A stretch of DNA of 64,000 nucleotides, from positions 27,295-91,294 of the forward strand of contig NW_027018077.1 of NCBI RefSeq assembly GCF_032854445.1. The letters run 5' to 3'. Below the pieces are notes generated by a model. That model made no database searches. It worked only from the letters and a program-made list of their open reading frames with translations, and had not been told where the DNA came from. This DNA is from Liolophura sinensis (lineage: Eukaryota > Mollusca > Polyplacophora > Chitonida > Chitonidae). Numbering within the stretch: position 1 is the first letter of the stretch; every line of letters begins with the position of its first letter. Of the stretch, positions 48,791 to 61,810 are shown piece after piece. The position numbers and the translations under genes were made by a program.

Positions 48791-51706
48791 GGGTCAGTGC
48801 TCAGTTGTACTTTTTACAGCAGACTGTATCAAGTACCTTGTGTTTTTCACGTACAAATGGTGTGGTTTTTCTACACGTAGATAAAGACATTGAGATTGTC
48901 TTGCACTTAGAAGTAAGGCAATTGCTGGGTGAGTTAAATGGGCTTAGCCCAAAGATTTCAAGTCTTCTGGGCTACCGAAGGGCACATAACTTATAGTCAA
49001 AAGTTGAATATAGTAATGACCAGTCGCGATTGTACAGAGTACAGTGTAGCCGATTTCAATTAACAAAAAGACCAGGCAAAAATGCAAAAGTGGAAAAACT
49101 GTTCCAGTGCTGCTGGTAAGAGGCTAATCCGACGTATTTTGTGACGAGAAATCGAATGGTGCAAACCGCGTTGCTCTCCGACCAATACTTTTGGCTGTAG
49201 TGACAATTGAATGATCATTTATGTCATAATCACGTGCCCAGCAACGGCTCTTACTCCATGGAAACCAGGGAAATTTGCAACTTTTCAACAGCTGCCGATG
49301 CCTGGCTCAATTCCGCATCTTTTGGCACCTTACTGAAGTGGGTCAGTGTTCAGTTGTACTTTTTACAGCAGACTGTATCAAGTACCTTGTGTTTTTCACG
49401 TACAAATGGTGTGGTTTTTCTACACGTAGATAAAGACATTAAGATTGTCTTACACCTAGAAGTAAGGCAATTGCTGGGTGAGTTAAATGGGCTTAGCCGA
49501 AAGACTTGACGTCTTCTGGGCTACCGAAGGGCACATAACTTATAGTCAAAAGTTGAATATAGTAATGACCAGTCGCGATTGTACAGAGTACAGTTTAGCC
49601 GATTTCAATTAACAAAAAGACGAAGCAAAAATGCAAAAGTGGAAAAACTGTTCCAGTGCTACTAGTAAGAGGCTAATTCGACGTATTTTGTGACGAGAAA
49701 TCGAATGGTGCAAACCGCGTTGCTTTCCGACCAATACTTTTGGCTGTAGCGACAGATCAATGATCATTGATGTCATAATCACGTGCCCAGCAACGGCTCT
49801 TACTCCATGGAAACCAGGGATATTTGCAATTTTTTAACAGCTGCCGATGCCTAGCCCAATTCTACATCTTTTGGCTCCTTATAAATGTGGGTCAGTGTTT
49901 AGTTGTACTTTTTACAGCAGACTGTATCAAGTACCTTGTGTTTTTAATGTACAAATGGTCTGGTTTTTCTACACGTAGATAAAGACATTGAGATTGTCTT
50001 GGACTTAGAAGTAAGACAATTGCTGGGTGAGTTAAATGGGCTTAGCCCAAAGATTTGACGTCTTCTGGGCTACCGAAGGGCACATAACTTATAGTCAAAA
50101 GTTGAAAATAGTAATGACCAGTCGCGATTGTACAGAGTACAGTGTAGCCGATTTCAATTAACAAAAAGACCAGGCAAAAATGCAAAAGTGGAAAAACTGT
50201 TCCAGTGCTGCTGGTAAGAGGCTAATCCGACGTATTTTGTGACGAGAAATCTAATGGTGCAAACCGCGTTGCTCTCCGACAAATACTTTTTGGCTGTAGT
50301 GACAATTGAATGATCATTTATGTCATAATCACGTGCCCAGCAACGGCTCTTACTCCATGGAAACCAGGGAAATTTGCAATTTTTCAACAGCTGCCGATGC
50401 CTGGCTCAATTCCGCATCTTTTGGCACCTTACTGAAGTGGGTCAGTGTTCAGTTGTACTTTTTACAGCAGACTTTATCAAGTACCTTGTGTTTTTCACGT
50501 ACAAATAGTGTGGTTTTTCTACACGTAGATAAAGACATTAAGATTGTCTTGCACTTAGAAGTAAGGCAATTGCTGGGTGAGTTAAATGGGCTTAGCCCAA
50601 AGATTTCAGGTCTTCTGGGCTACCGAAGGGCACTTAACTTATAGTCAAAAGTTGAATATAGTAATGACCAGTCGCGATTGTACAGAGTACAGTGTAGCCG
50701 ATTTCAATTAACAAAAAGACCAGGCAAAAATGCAAAAGTGGAAAAACTGTTCCAGTGCTACTAGTAAGAGCCTAAACCGACGTATTTTGTGACGAGAAAT
50801 CGAATGGTGCAAACCGCGTTGCTCTCCGACCAATACTTTTGCCTGTAGTGACAATTGAATGATCATTTATGTCATAATCACGTGCCCAGCAACGGCTCTT
50901 ACTCCATGGAAACCAGGGAAATTTGCAAGTTTTCAACAGCTGCCGATGCCTGGCTCAATTTCGCATCTTTTGGCACCTTTTTCATGTGGGTCTGTGGTCA
51001 GTTGTACTTTTTACAGCAGACTGTATCAAGTACCTTGTGTTTTTCACGTACAAATGGTGTGGTTTTTCTACACGTAGATAAAGACATTGAGATTGTCTTG
51101 CACTTAGAAGTAAGGCAATTGCTGGGTGAGTTAAATGGGCTTAGCCCAAAGATTTGACGTCTTCTGGGCTACCGAAGGGCACATAACTTATAGTCAAAAG
51201 TTGAATATAGTAATGACCAGTCGCGATTGTACAGAGTACAGTGTAGCCGATTTCAATTAACAAAAAGACCAGGCAAAAAAGCAAAAGTGGAAAAACTGTT
51301 CCAGTGCTACTAGTAAGAGCCTAATCCGACGTATTTTGTGACGAGAAATCGAATGGTGCAATCCGCGTTGCTCTCCGACCAATACTTTTGGCTGTAGCGA
51401 CAATTGAATGATCATTTATGTCATAATCACGTGCGTAGCAACGGCTCTTACTCCATGGAAACCAAAGAAATTTGCAATTTTCAACAGCTGCCGATGCCTG
51501 GCTCAATTCCGCATCTTTTGGCACCTTTCTGAAGTGGGTTAGTGTTTCAGTTGTACTTTTTACAGCAGACTGTATCAAGTACCTTGTGTTTTTCACGTAC
51601 AAATGGTGTGGTTTTTCTACACGTAGATAAAGACATTGAGATTGTCTTGGACTTAGAAGTAAGACAATTGCTGGGTGAGTTAAATGGGCTTAGCCCAAAG
51701 ATTTGA
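47863..51706. repeat. 7-mer higher-order repeat, copy 1 (~3,845 bp)
   Basis: From the gacgccttctgagc marker at about 47860 onward the sequence repeats at an offset of 3,844-3,846 bp. Markers include gtaccgacag, gcctagccc, caattagcaaaaag, gtcagtgctcag, gcaacttttcaac, gccgaaagacttgacg, actttttggctg, cagactttatc, gggcacttaac, and aggcaaaaaagc. The copy has private changes near 49452, 49862, 49946, 50252, 50508 and 50929. Confidence 0.8.
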
Positions 51707-54700
51707 CGCCTTCTGAGCTACCGAAGGGCACATAACTTATAGTCAAAAGTTGAATATAGTAATGACCAGTCGCGATTGTACAGAGTACAGTTTAGCCGAT
51801 TTCAATTAACAAAAAGACGAAGCAAAAATGCAAAAGTGGAAAAACTGTTCCAGTGCTACTAGTAAAAGGCTAATCCGACGTATTTTGTGACGAGAAATCG
51901 AATGGTGCAAACCGCGTTGCTTTCCGACCAATACTTTTGGCTGTACCGACAGATCAATGATCATTGATGTCATAATCACGTGCCCAGCAACGGCTCTTAC
52001 TCCATGGAAACCAGGGATATTTGCAATTTTTTAACAGCTGCCGATGCCTAGCCCAATTCCACATCTTTTGGCTCCTTATAAATGTGGGTCAGTGTTTAGT
52101 TGTACTTTTTACAGCAGACTGTATCAAGTACCTTGTGTTTTTTATGTACAAATGGTGTGGTTTTTCTACACGTAGATAAAGACATTGAGATTGTCTTGGA
52201 CTTAGAAGTAAGACAGTTGCTGGGTGAGTTAAATGGGCTTAGCCGATAGATTTGACGTCTTCTGGGCTACCGAAGGGCACATAACTTATAGTCAAAAGTT
52301 CAATATAGTAATGACCAGTCGCGATTGTACAGAGTACAGTGTAGCCGATTTCAATTAGCAAAAAAGACCAGGCAAAAATGCAAAAGTGGAAAAACTGTTC
52401 CAGTGCTGCTGGTAAGAGGCTAATCCGACGTATTTTGTGACGAGAAATCGAATGGTGCAAACCGCGTTGCTCTCCGACCAATACTTTTGGCTGTAGTGAC
52501 AATTGAATGATCATTTATGTCATAATCACGTGCCCAGCAACGGCTCTTACTCCATGGAAACCAGGGAAATTTGCAATTTTTCAACAGCTGCCGATGCCTG
52601 GCTCAATTCCGCATCTTTTGGCACCTTACTGAAGTGGGTCAGTGCTCAGTTGTACTTTTTACAGCAGACTGTATCAAGTACCTTGTGTTTTTCACGTACA
52701 AATGGTGTGGTTTTTCTACACGTAGATAAAGACATTGAGATTGTCTTGCACTTAGAAGTAAGGCAATTGCTGGGTGAGTTAAATGGGCTTAGCCCAAAGA
52801 TTTCAAGTCTTCTGGGCTACCGAAGGGCACATAACTTATAGTCAAAAGTTGAATATAGTAATGACCAGTCGCGATTGTACAGAGTACAGTGTAGCCGATT
52901 TCAATTAACAAAAAGACCAGGCAAAAATGCAAAAGTGGAAAAACTGTTCCAGTGCTGCTGGTAAGAGGCTAATCCGACGTATTTTGTGACGAGAAATCGA
53001 ATGGTGCAAACCGCGTTGCTCTCCGACCAATACTTTTGGCTGTAGTGACAATTGAATGATCATTTATGTCATAATCACGTGCCCAGCAACGGCTCTTACT
53101 CCATGGAAACCAGGGAAATTTGCAACTTTTCAACAGCTGCCGATGCCTGGCTCAATTCCGCATCTTTTGGCACCTTACTGAAGTGGGTCAGTGTTCAGTT
53201 GTACTTTTTACAGCAGACTGTATCAAGTACCTTGTGTTTTTCACGTACAAATGGTGTGGTTTTTCTACACGTAGATAAAGACATTAAGATTGTCTTGCAC
53301 TTAGAAGTAAGGCAATTGCTGGGTGAGTTAAATGGGCTTAGCCGAAAGACTTGACGTCTTCTGGGCTACCGAAGGGCACATAACTTATAGTCAAAAGTTG
53401 AATATAGTAATGACCAGTCGCGATTGTACAGAGTACAGTTTAGCCGATTTCAATTAACAAAAAGACGAAGCAAAAATGCAAAAGTGGAAAAACTGTTCCA
53501 GTGCTACTAGTAAGAGGCTAATTCGACGTATTTTGTGACGAGAAATCGAATGGTGCAAACCGCGTTGCTTTCCGACCAATACTTTTGGCTGTAGCGACAG
53601 ATCAATGATCATTGATGTCATAATCACGTGCCCAGCAACGGCTCTTACTCCATGGAAACCAGGGATATTTGCAATTTTTTAACAGCTGCCGATGCCTAGC
53701 CCAATTCCACATCTTTTGGCTCCTTATAAATGTGGGTCAGTGTTTAGTTGTACTTTTTACAGCAGACTGTATCAAGTACCTTGTGTTTTTTACGTACAAA
53801 TGGTCTGGTTTTTCTACACGTAGATAAAGACATTGAGATTGTCTTGGACTTAGAAGTAAGACAATTGCTGGGTGAGTTAAATGGGCTTAGCCCAAAGATT
53901 TGACGTCTTCTGGGCTACCGAAGGGCACATAACTTATAGTCAAAAGTTGAAAATAGTAATGACCAGTCGCGATTGTACAGAGTACAGTGTAGCCGATTTC
54001 AATTAACAAAAAGACCAGGCAAAAATGCAAAAGTGGAAAAAACTGTTCCAGTGCTGCTGGTAAGAGGCTAATCCGACGTATTTTGTGACGAGAAATCGAA
54101 TGGTGCAAACCGCGTTGCTCTCCGACAAATACTTTTTGGCTGTAGTGACAATTGAATGATCATTTATGTCATAATCACGTGCCCAGCAACGGCTCTTACT
54201 CCATGGAAACCAGGGAAATTTGCAATTTTTCAACAGCTGCCGATGCCTGGCTCAATTCCGCATCTTTTGGCACCTTACTGAAGTGGGTCAGTGTTCAGTT
54301 GTACTTTTTACAGCAGACTTTATCAAGTACCTTGTGTTTTTCACGTACAAATGGTGTGGTTTTTCTACACGTAGATAAAGACATTAAGATTGTCTTGCAC
54401 TTAGAAGTAAGGCAATTGCTGGGTGAGTTAAATGGGCTTAGCCCAAAGATTTCAGGTCTTCTGGGCTACCGAAGGGCACTTAACTTATAGTCAAAAGTTG
54501 AATATAGTAATGACCAGTCGCGATTGTACAGAGTACAGTGTAGCCGATTTCAATTAACAAAAAGACCAGGCAAAAATGCAAAAGTGGAAAAACTGTTCCA
54601 GTGCTACTAGTAAGAGCCTAAACCGACGTATTTTGTGACGAGAAATCGAATGGTGCAAACCGCGTTGCTCTCCGACCAATACTTTTGCCTGTAGTGACAA

Positions 54701-55560
54701 TTGAATGATCATTTATGTCATAATCACGTGCCCAGCAACGGCTCTTACTCCATGGAAACCAGGGAAATTTGCAATTTTTCAACAGCTGCCGATGCCTGGC
54801 TCAATTTCGCATCTTTTGGCACCTTTTTTCATGTGGGTTAGTGTTCAGTTGTACTTTTTACAGCAGACTGTATCAAGTACCTTGTGTTTTTCACGTACAA
54901 ATGGTGTGGTTTTTCTACACGTAGATAAAGACATTGAGATTGTCTTGCACTTAGAAGTAAGGCAATTGCTGGGTGAGTTAAATGGGCTTAGCCCAAAGAT
55001 TTGACGTCTTCTGGGCTACCGAAGGGCACATAACTTATAGTCAAAAGTTGAATATAGTAATGACCAGTCGCGATTGTACAGAGTACAGTGGTAGCCGATT
55101 TCAATAACAAAAAGACCAGGCAAAAAAGCAAAAGTGGAAAAACTGTTCCAGTGCTACTAGTAAGAGCCTAATCCGACGTATTTTGTGACGAGAAATCGAA
55201 TGGTGCAATCCGACGTTGCTCTCCGACCAATACTTTTGGCTGTAGCGACAATTGAATGATCATTTATGTCATAATCACGTGCGTAGCAACGGCTCTTACT
55301 CCATGGAAACCAAAGAAATTTGCAATTTTTCAACAGCTGCCGATGCCTGGCTCAATTCCGCATCTTTTGGCACCTTACTGAAGTGGGTTAGTGTTCAGTT
55401 GTACTTTTTACAGCAGACTGTATCAAGTACCTTGTGTTTTTCACGTACAAATGGTGTGGTTTTTCTACACGTAGATAAAGACATTGAGATTGTCTTGGAC
55501 TTAGAAGTATGACAATTGCTGGGTGAGTTAAATGGGCTTAGCCCAAAGATTTGACGTCTT
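51707..55560. repeat. 7-mer higher-order repeat, copy 2
   Basis: Repeats 47863-51706 monomer by monomer: 52503 with 48658, 53052 with 49207, 53601 with 49756, 54152 with 50306, 54701 with 50855, 55252 with 51404. Small indels cluster at 54.0-55.7 kb: extra bases in A-runs and T-runs near 54035, 54135 and 54826, an inserted G near 55090, a lost T near 55105, an inserted A near 55213, and a lost T near 55650. They are absent from copy 1. Confidence 0.75.
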
Positions 55561-55799
55561 CTGGGCTACCGAAGGGGACATAACTTATAGTCAAAAGTGG
55601 AATATAGTAATGACCAGTCGCGATTGTACAGAGTACAGTGTAGCCGATTCAATTAACAAAAAGACCAGGTAAAAATGCAAAAGTGGAAAAACTGTTCCAG
55701 TGCTGCTGGTAAGAGGCTAATCCGACGTATTTTGTGACGACAAATCGAATGGTGCAAACCGCGTTGCTCTCCGACCAATACTTTTGGCTGTAGCGACAA

Positions 55800-57438
55800 T
55801 TGATTGATCATTGATGTCATAATCACGTGCCCAGCAACGGCTCTTACTCCATGGAAACCAGGGATATTTGCAATTTTTTAACAGCTGCCGATGCCTGGCC
55901 CAATTCCGCATCTTTTGGCACTTTAAAAATGTGGGTCAGTGTTTAGTTGTACTTTTTACAGCAGACTGTATCAAGTACCTTGTGTTTTTTATGTACAAAT
56001 GGTGTGGTTTTTCTACACGTAGATAAAGACATTGAGATTGTCTTGCACTTAGAAGTAAGACAATTGCTGGGTGAGTTAAATGGGCTTGGCCCAAAGATTT
56101 CAGGTCTTCTGGGCTACCGAAGGGCACATAGCTTATAGTCAAAAGTTGAATATAGTAATGACCAGTCGCGATTGTACAGAGTACAGTGTAGCCGATTTCA
56201 ATTAAAAAAGCAAAAATGCAAAAGTGGAAAAACTGTTCCAGTGCTACTAGTAAGAGGCTAATCCGACGTATTTTGTGACGAGAAATCGAATGGTGCAATC
56301 CGCGTTGCTCTCCGACCAATACTTTTGGCTGTAGCGACAATTGAATGATCATTGATGTCATAATCACGTGCCCAGCAACGGCTCTTACTCCATGGAAACC
56401 AGGGAAATTTGCAATTTTTCAACAGCTGCCGATGCCTGGCTCAATTTCGCATCTTTTGGCACCTTACTGAAGTGGGTCAGTGTTCAGTTGTACTTTTTAC
56501 AGCAGACTGTATCAAGTACCTTGTGTTTTTCACGTACAAATGGTGTGGTTTTTCTACACGTAGATAAAGACATTAAGATTGTCTTGCACTTAGAAGTAAG
56601 GCAATTGCTGGGTGAGTTAAATGGGCTTGGCCGAAAGATTTGACGTCTTCTGGGCTACCGAAGGGCACATAACTTATAGTCAAAAGTTGAATATAGTAAT
56701 GACCAGTCGCGATTGTACAGAGTACAGTTTAGCCGATTTCAATTAACAAAAAGACGAAGCAAAAATGCAAAAGTGGAAAAACTGTTCCAGTGCTACTAGT
56801 AAGAGGCTAATCCGACGTATTTTGTGACGAGAAATCGAATGGTGCAAACCGCGTTGCTCTCCGACCAATACTTTTGGCTGTAGCGACAGATCAATGATCA
56901 TTTATGTCATAATCACGTGCCCAGCAACGGCTCTTACTCCATGGAAACCAGGGATATTTGCAATTTTTTAACAGCTGCCGATGCCTGGCCCAATTCCACA
57001 TTTTTTGGCACCTAATAAATGTGGGTCAGTGTTTAGTTGTACTTTTCACAGCAGACTGTATCAAGTACCTTGTGTTTTTTATGTACAAATGGTGTGGTTT
57101 TTCTACACGTAGATAAAGACATTAAGATTGTCTTGGACTTAGAAGTAAGGCAATTGCTGGGTGAGTTAAATGGGCTTAGCCCAAAGATTTGACGTCTTCT
57201 GGGCTACCGAAGGGCACATAACTTATAGTCAAAAGTGGAATATAGTAATGACCAGTCGCGATTGTACAGAGTACAGTGTAGCCGATTTCAATTAACAAAA
57301 AGACCAGGTAAAAATGCAAAAGTGGAAAAACTGTTCCAGTGCTGCTGGTAAGTGGCTAATCCGACGTATTTTGTGACGACAAATCGAATGGTGCAAACCG
57401 CGTTGGTCTCCGACCAATACTTTTGGCTGTAGCGACAA
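55800..57438. repeat. 3-mer higher-order repeat, copy 1 (1,639 bp)
   Basis: A T2-T1-T3 trimer (55800, 56341, 56890). Its hallmark is loss of eight bases after caatta at about 56200, where the usual acaaaaagaccaggc is cut to a short A-run. It differs from later copies at roughly ten positions. Flanking marker aaaagtggaatatag is present just upstream at about 55596, so the duplicated segment starts a little before 55800. Confidence 0.85.
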
Positions 57439-59078
57439 TTGATTGATCATTGATGTCATAATCACGTGCCCAGCAACGGCTCTTACTCCATGGAAACCAG
57501 GGATATTTGCAATTTTTTAACAGCTGCCGATGCCTGGCCCAATTCCGCATCTTTTGGCACCTTAAAAATGTGGGTCAGTGTTTAGTTGTACTTTTTACAG
57601 CAGACTGTATCAAGTACCTTGTGTTTTTTATGTACAAATGGTCTGGTTTTTCTACACGTAGATAAAGACATTGAGATTGTCTTGCACTTAGAAGTAAGAC
57701 AATTGCTGGGTGAGTTAAATGGGCTTGGCCCAAAGATTTCAGGTCTTCTGGGCTACCGAAGGGCACATAGCTTATAGTCAAAAGTTGAATATAGTAATGA
57801 CCAGTCGCGATTGTACAGAGTACAGTGTAGCCGATTTCAATTAAAAAAAGCAAAAATGCAAAAGTGGAAAAACTGTTCCAGTGCTACTAGTAAGAGCCTA
57901 ATCCGACGTATTTTGTGACGAGAAATCGAATGGTGCAATCCGCGTTGCTCTCCGACCAATACTTTTGGCTGTAGCGACAATTGAATGATCATTGATGTCA
58001 TAATCACGTGCCCAGCAACGGCTCTTACTCCATGGAAACCAGGGAAATTTGCAATTTTTCAACAGCTGCCGATGCCCGGCTCAATTCCGCATCTTTTGGC
58101 ACCTTACTGAAGTGGGTCAGTGTTCAGTTGTACTTTTTACAGCAGACTGTATCAAGTACCTTGTGTTTTTCACGTACAAATGGTGTGGTTTTTCTACACG
58201 TAGATAAAGACATTAAGATTGTCTTGCACTTAGAAGTAAGGCAATTGCTGGGTGAGTTAAATGGGCTTAGCCGAAAGATTTGACGTCTTCTGGGCTACCG
58301 AAGGGCACATAACTTATAGTCAAAAGTTGAATATAGTAATGACCAGTCGCGATTGTACAGAGTACAGTTTAGCCGATTTCAATTAACAAAAAGACGAAGC
58401 AAAAATGCAAAAGTGGAAAAACTGTTCCAGTGCTACTAGTAAGAGGCTAATCCGACGTATTTTGTGACGAGAAATCGAATGGTGCAAACCGCGTTGCTCT
58501 CCGACCAATACTTTTGGCTGTAGCGACAGATCAATGATCATTTATGTCATAATCACGTGCCCAGCAACGGCTCTTACTCCATGGAAACCAGGGATATTTG
58601 CAATTTTTTAACAGCTGCCGATGCCTGGCCCAATTCCACATTTTTTGGCACCTAATAAATGTGGGTCAGTGTTTAGTTGTACTTTTCACAGCAGACTGTA
58701 TCAAGTACCTTGTGTTTTTTATGTACAAATGGTGTGGTTTTTCTACACGTAGATAAAGACATTAAGATTGTCTTGGACTTAGAAGTAAGGCAATTGCTGG
58801 GTGAGTTAAATGGGCTTAGCCCAAAGATTTGACGTCTTCTGGGCTACCGAAGGGCACATAACTTATAGTCAAAAGTGGAATATAGTAATGACCAGTCGCG
58901 ATTGTACAGAGTACAGTGTAGCCGATTTCAATTAACAAAAAGACCAGGTAAAAATGCAAAAGTGGAAAAACTGTTCCAGTGCTGCTGGTAAGTGGCTAAT
59001 CCGACGTATTTTGTGACGACAAATCGAATGGTGCAAACCGCGTTGGTCTCCGACCAATACTTTTGGCTGTAGCGACAA
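57439..59078. repeat. 3-mer higher-order repeat, copy 2 (1,640 bp)
   Basis: T2-T1-T3 trimer starting at 57439, 57981 and 58530. The A-run deletion is seven bases here (57841-57850). Markers gtaagtggcta, ggtctccgacc, catagcttatag and cctaataaatg are all present. Compared with copy 3, the only difference I notice is gatgcccggctc near 58075. Confidence 0.9.
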
Positions 59079-60718
59079 TTGATTGATCATTGATGTCATA
59101 ATCACGTGCCCAGCAACGGCTCTTACTCCATGGAAACCAGGGATATTTGCAATTTTTTAACAGCTGCCGATGCCTGGCCCAATTCCGCATCTTTTGGCAC
59201 CTTAAAAATGTGGGTCAGTGTTTAGTTGTACTTTTTACAGCAGACTGTATCAAGTACCTTGTGTTTTTTATGTACAAATGGTCTGGTTTTTCTACACGTA
59301 GATAAAGACATTGAGATTGTCTTGCACTTAGAAGTAAGACAATTGCTGGGTGAGTTAAATGGGCTTGGCCCAAAGATTTCAGGTCTTCTGGGCTACCGAA
59401 GGGCACATAGCTTATAGTCAAAAGTTGAATATAGTAATGACCAGTCGCGATTGTACAGAGTACAGTGTAGCCGATTTCAATTAAAAAAAGCAAAAATGCA
59501 AAAGTGGAAAAACTGTTCCAGTGCTACTAGTAAGAGCCTAATCCGACGTATTTTGTGACGAGAAATCGAATGGTGCAATCCGCGTTGCTCTCCGACCAAT
59601 ACTTTTGGCTGTAGCGACAATTGAATGATCATTGATGTCATAATCACGTGCCCAGCAACGGCTCTTACTCCATGGAAACCAGGGAAATTTGCAATTTTTC
59701 AACAGCTGCCGATGCCTGGCTCAATTCCGCATCTTTTGGCACCTTACTGAAGTGGGTCAGTGTTCAGTTGTACTTTTTACAGCAGACTGTATCAAGTACC
59801 TTGTGTTTTTCACGTACAAATGGTGTGGTTTTTCTACACGTAGATAAAGACATTAAGATTGTCTTGCACTTAGAAGTAAGGCAATTGCTGGGTGAGTTAA
59901 ATGGGCTTAGCCGAAAGATTTGACGTCTTCTGGGCTACCGAAGGGCACATAACTTATAGTCAAAAGTTGAATATAGTAATGACCAGTCGCGATTGTACAG
60001 AGTACAGTTTAGCCGATTTCAATTAACAAAAAGACGAAGCAAAAATGCAAAAGTGGAAAAACTGTTCCAGTGCTACTAGTAAGAGGCTAATCCGACGTAT
60101 TTTGTGACGAGAAATCGAATGGTGCAAACCGCGTTGCTCTCCGACCAATACTTTTGGCTGTAGCGACAGATCAATGATCATTTATGTCATAATCACGTGC
60201 CCAGCAACGGCTCTTACTCCATGGAAACCAGGGATATTTGCAATTTTTTAACAGCTGCCGATGCCTGGCCCAATTCCACATTTTTTGGCACCTAATAAAT
60301 GTGGGTCAGTGTTTAGTTGTACTTTTCACAGCAGACTGTATCAAGTACCTTGTGTTTTTTATGTACAAATGGTGTGGTTTTTCTACACGTAGATAAAGAC
60401 ATTAAGATTGTCTTGGACTTAGAAGTAAGGCAATTGCTGGGTGAGTTAAATGGGCTTAGCCCAAAGATTTGACGTCTTCTGGGCTACCGAAGGGCACATA
60501 ACTTATAGTCAAAAGTGGAATATAGTAATGACCAGTCGCGATTGTACAGAGTACAGTGTAGCCGATTTCAATTAACAAAAAGACCAGGTAAAAATGCAAA
60601 AGTGGAAAAACTGTTCCAGTGCTGCTGGTAAGTGGCTAATCCGACGTATTTTGTGACGACAAATCGAATGGTGCAAACCGCGTTGGTCTCCGACCAATAC
60701 TTTTGGCTGTAGCGACAA
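59079..60718. repeat. 3-mer higher-order repeat, copy 3 (1,640 bp)
   Basis: Trimer starting at 59079, 59621 and 60170. It is almost identical to copy 2 over its full length. This is the highest local identity in the window apart from the 6-mer at 3.6-10.2 kb. Confidence 0.9.
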
Positions 60719-61810
60719 TTGATTGATCATTGATGTCATAATCACGTGCCCAGCAACGGCTCTTACTCCATGGAAACCAGGGATATTTGCAATTTTTTAA
60801 CAGCTGCCGATGCCTGGCCCAATTCCGCATCTTTTGGCACCTTAAAAATGTGGGTCAGTGTTTAGTTGTACTTTTTACAGCAGACTGTATCAAGTACCTT
60901 GTGTTTTTTATGTACAAATGGTCTGGTTTTTCTACACGTAGATAAAGACATTGAGATTGTCTTGCACTTAGAAGTAAGACAATTGCTGGGTGAGTTAAAT
61001 GGGCTTGCCCCAAAGATTTCAGGTCTTCTGGGCTACCGAAGGGCACATAGCTTATAGTCAAAAGTTGAATATAGTAATGACCAGTCGCGATTGTACAGAG
61101 TACAGTGTAGCCGATTTCAATTAAAAAAAGCAAAAATGCAAAAGTGGAAAAACTGTTCCAGTGCTACTAGTAAGAGCCTAATCCGACGTATTTTGTGACG
61201 AGAAATCGAATGGTGCAATCCGCGTTGCTCTCCGACCAATACTTTTGGCTGTAGCGACAATTGAATGATCATTGATGTCATAATCACGTGCCCAGCAACG
61301 GCTCTTACTCCATGGAAACCAGGGAAATTTGCAATTTTTCAACAGCTGCCGATGCCTGGCTCAATTCCGCATCTTTTGGCACCTTACTGAAGTGGGTCAG
61401 TGTTCAGTTGTACTTTTTACAGCAGACTGTATCAAGTACCTTGTGTTTTTCACGTACAAATGGTGTGGTTTTTTCTACACGTAGATAAAGACATTAAGAT
61501 TGTCTTGCACTTAGAAGTAAGGCAATTGCTGGGTGAGTTAAATGGGCTTAGCCCAAAGATTTGACGTCTTCTGGGCTACCGAAGGGCACATAACTTATAG
61601 TCAAAAGTTGAATATAGTAATGACCAGTCGCGATTGTACAGAGTACAGTTTAGCCGATTTCAATTAACAAAAAGACGAAGCAAAAATGCAAAAGTGGAAA
61701 AACTGTTCCAGTGCTACTAGTAAGAGGCTAATCCGACGTATTTTGTGACGAGAAATCGAATGGTGCAAACCGCGTTGCTCTCCGACCAATACTTTTGGCT
61801 GTAGCGACAG
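60719..61810. repeat. 3-mer higher-order repeat, copy 4, decaying at its right end
   Basis: The T2 (60719) and T1 (61261) monomers match copy 3, with a G-to-C change in gggcttgcccc near 61007, an extra T in the T-run near 61470, and agcccaaag instead of agccgaaag near 61550. The following T3 monomer (61811) diverges: it has agctaccgatg and lacks the cctaataaatg marker. Confidence 0.85.
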
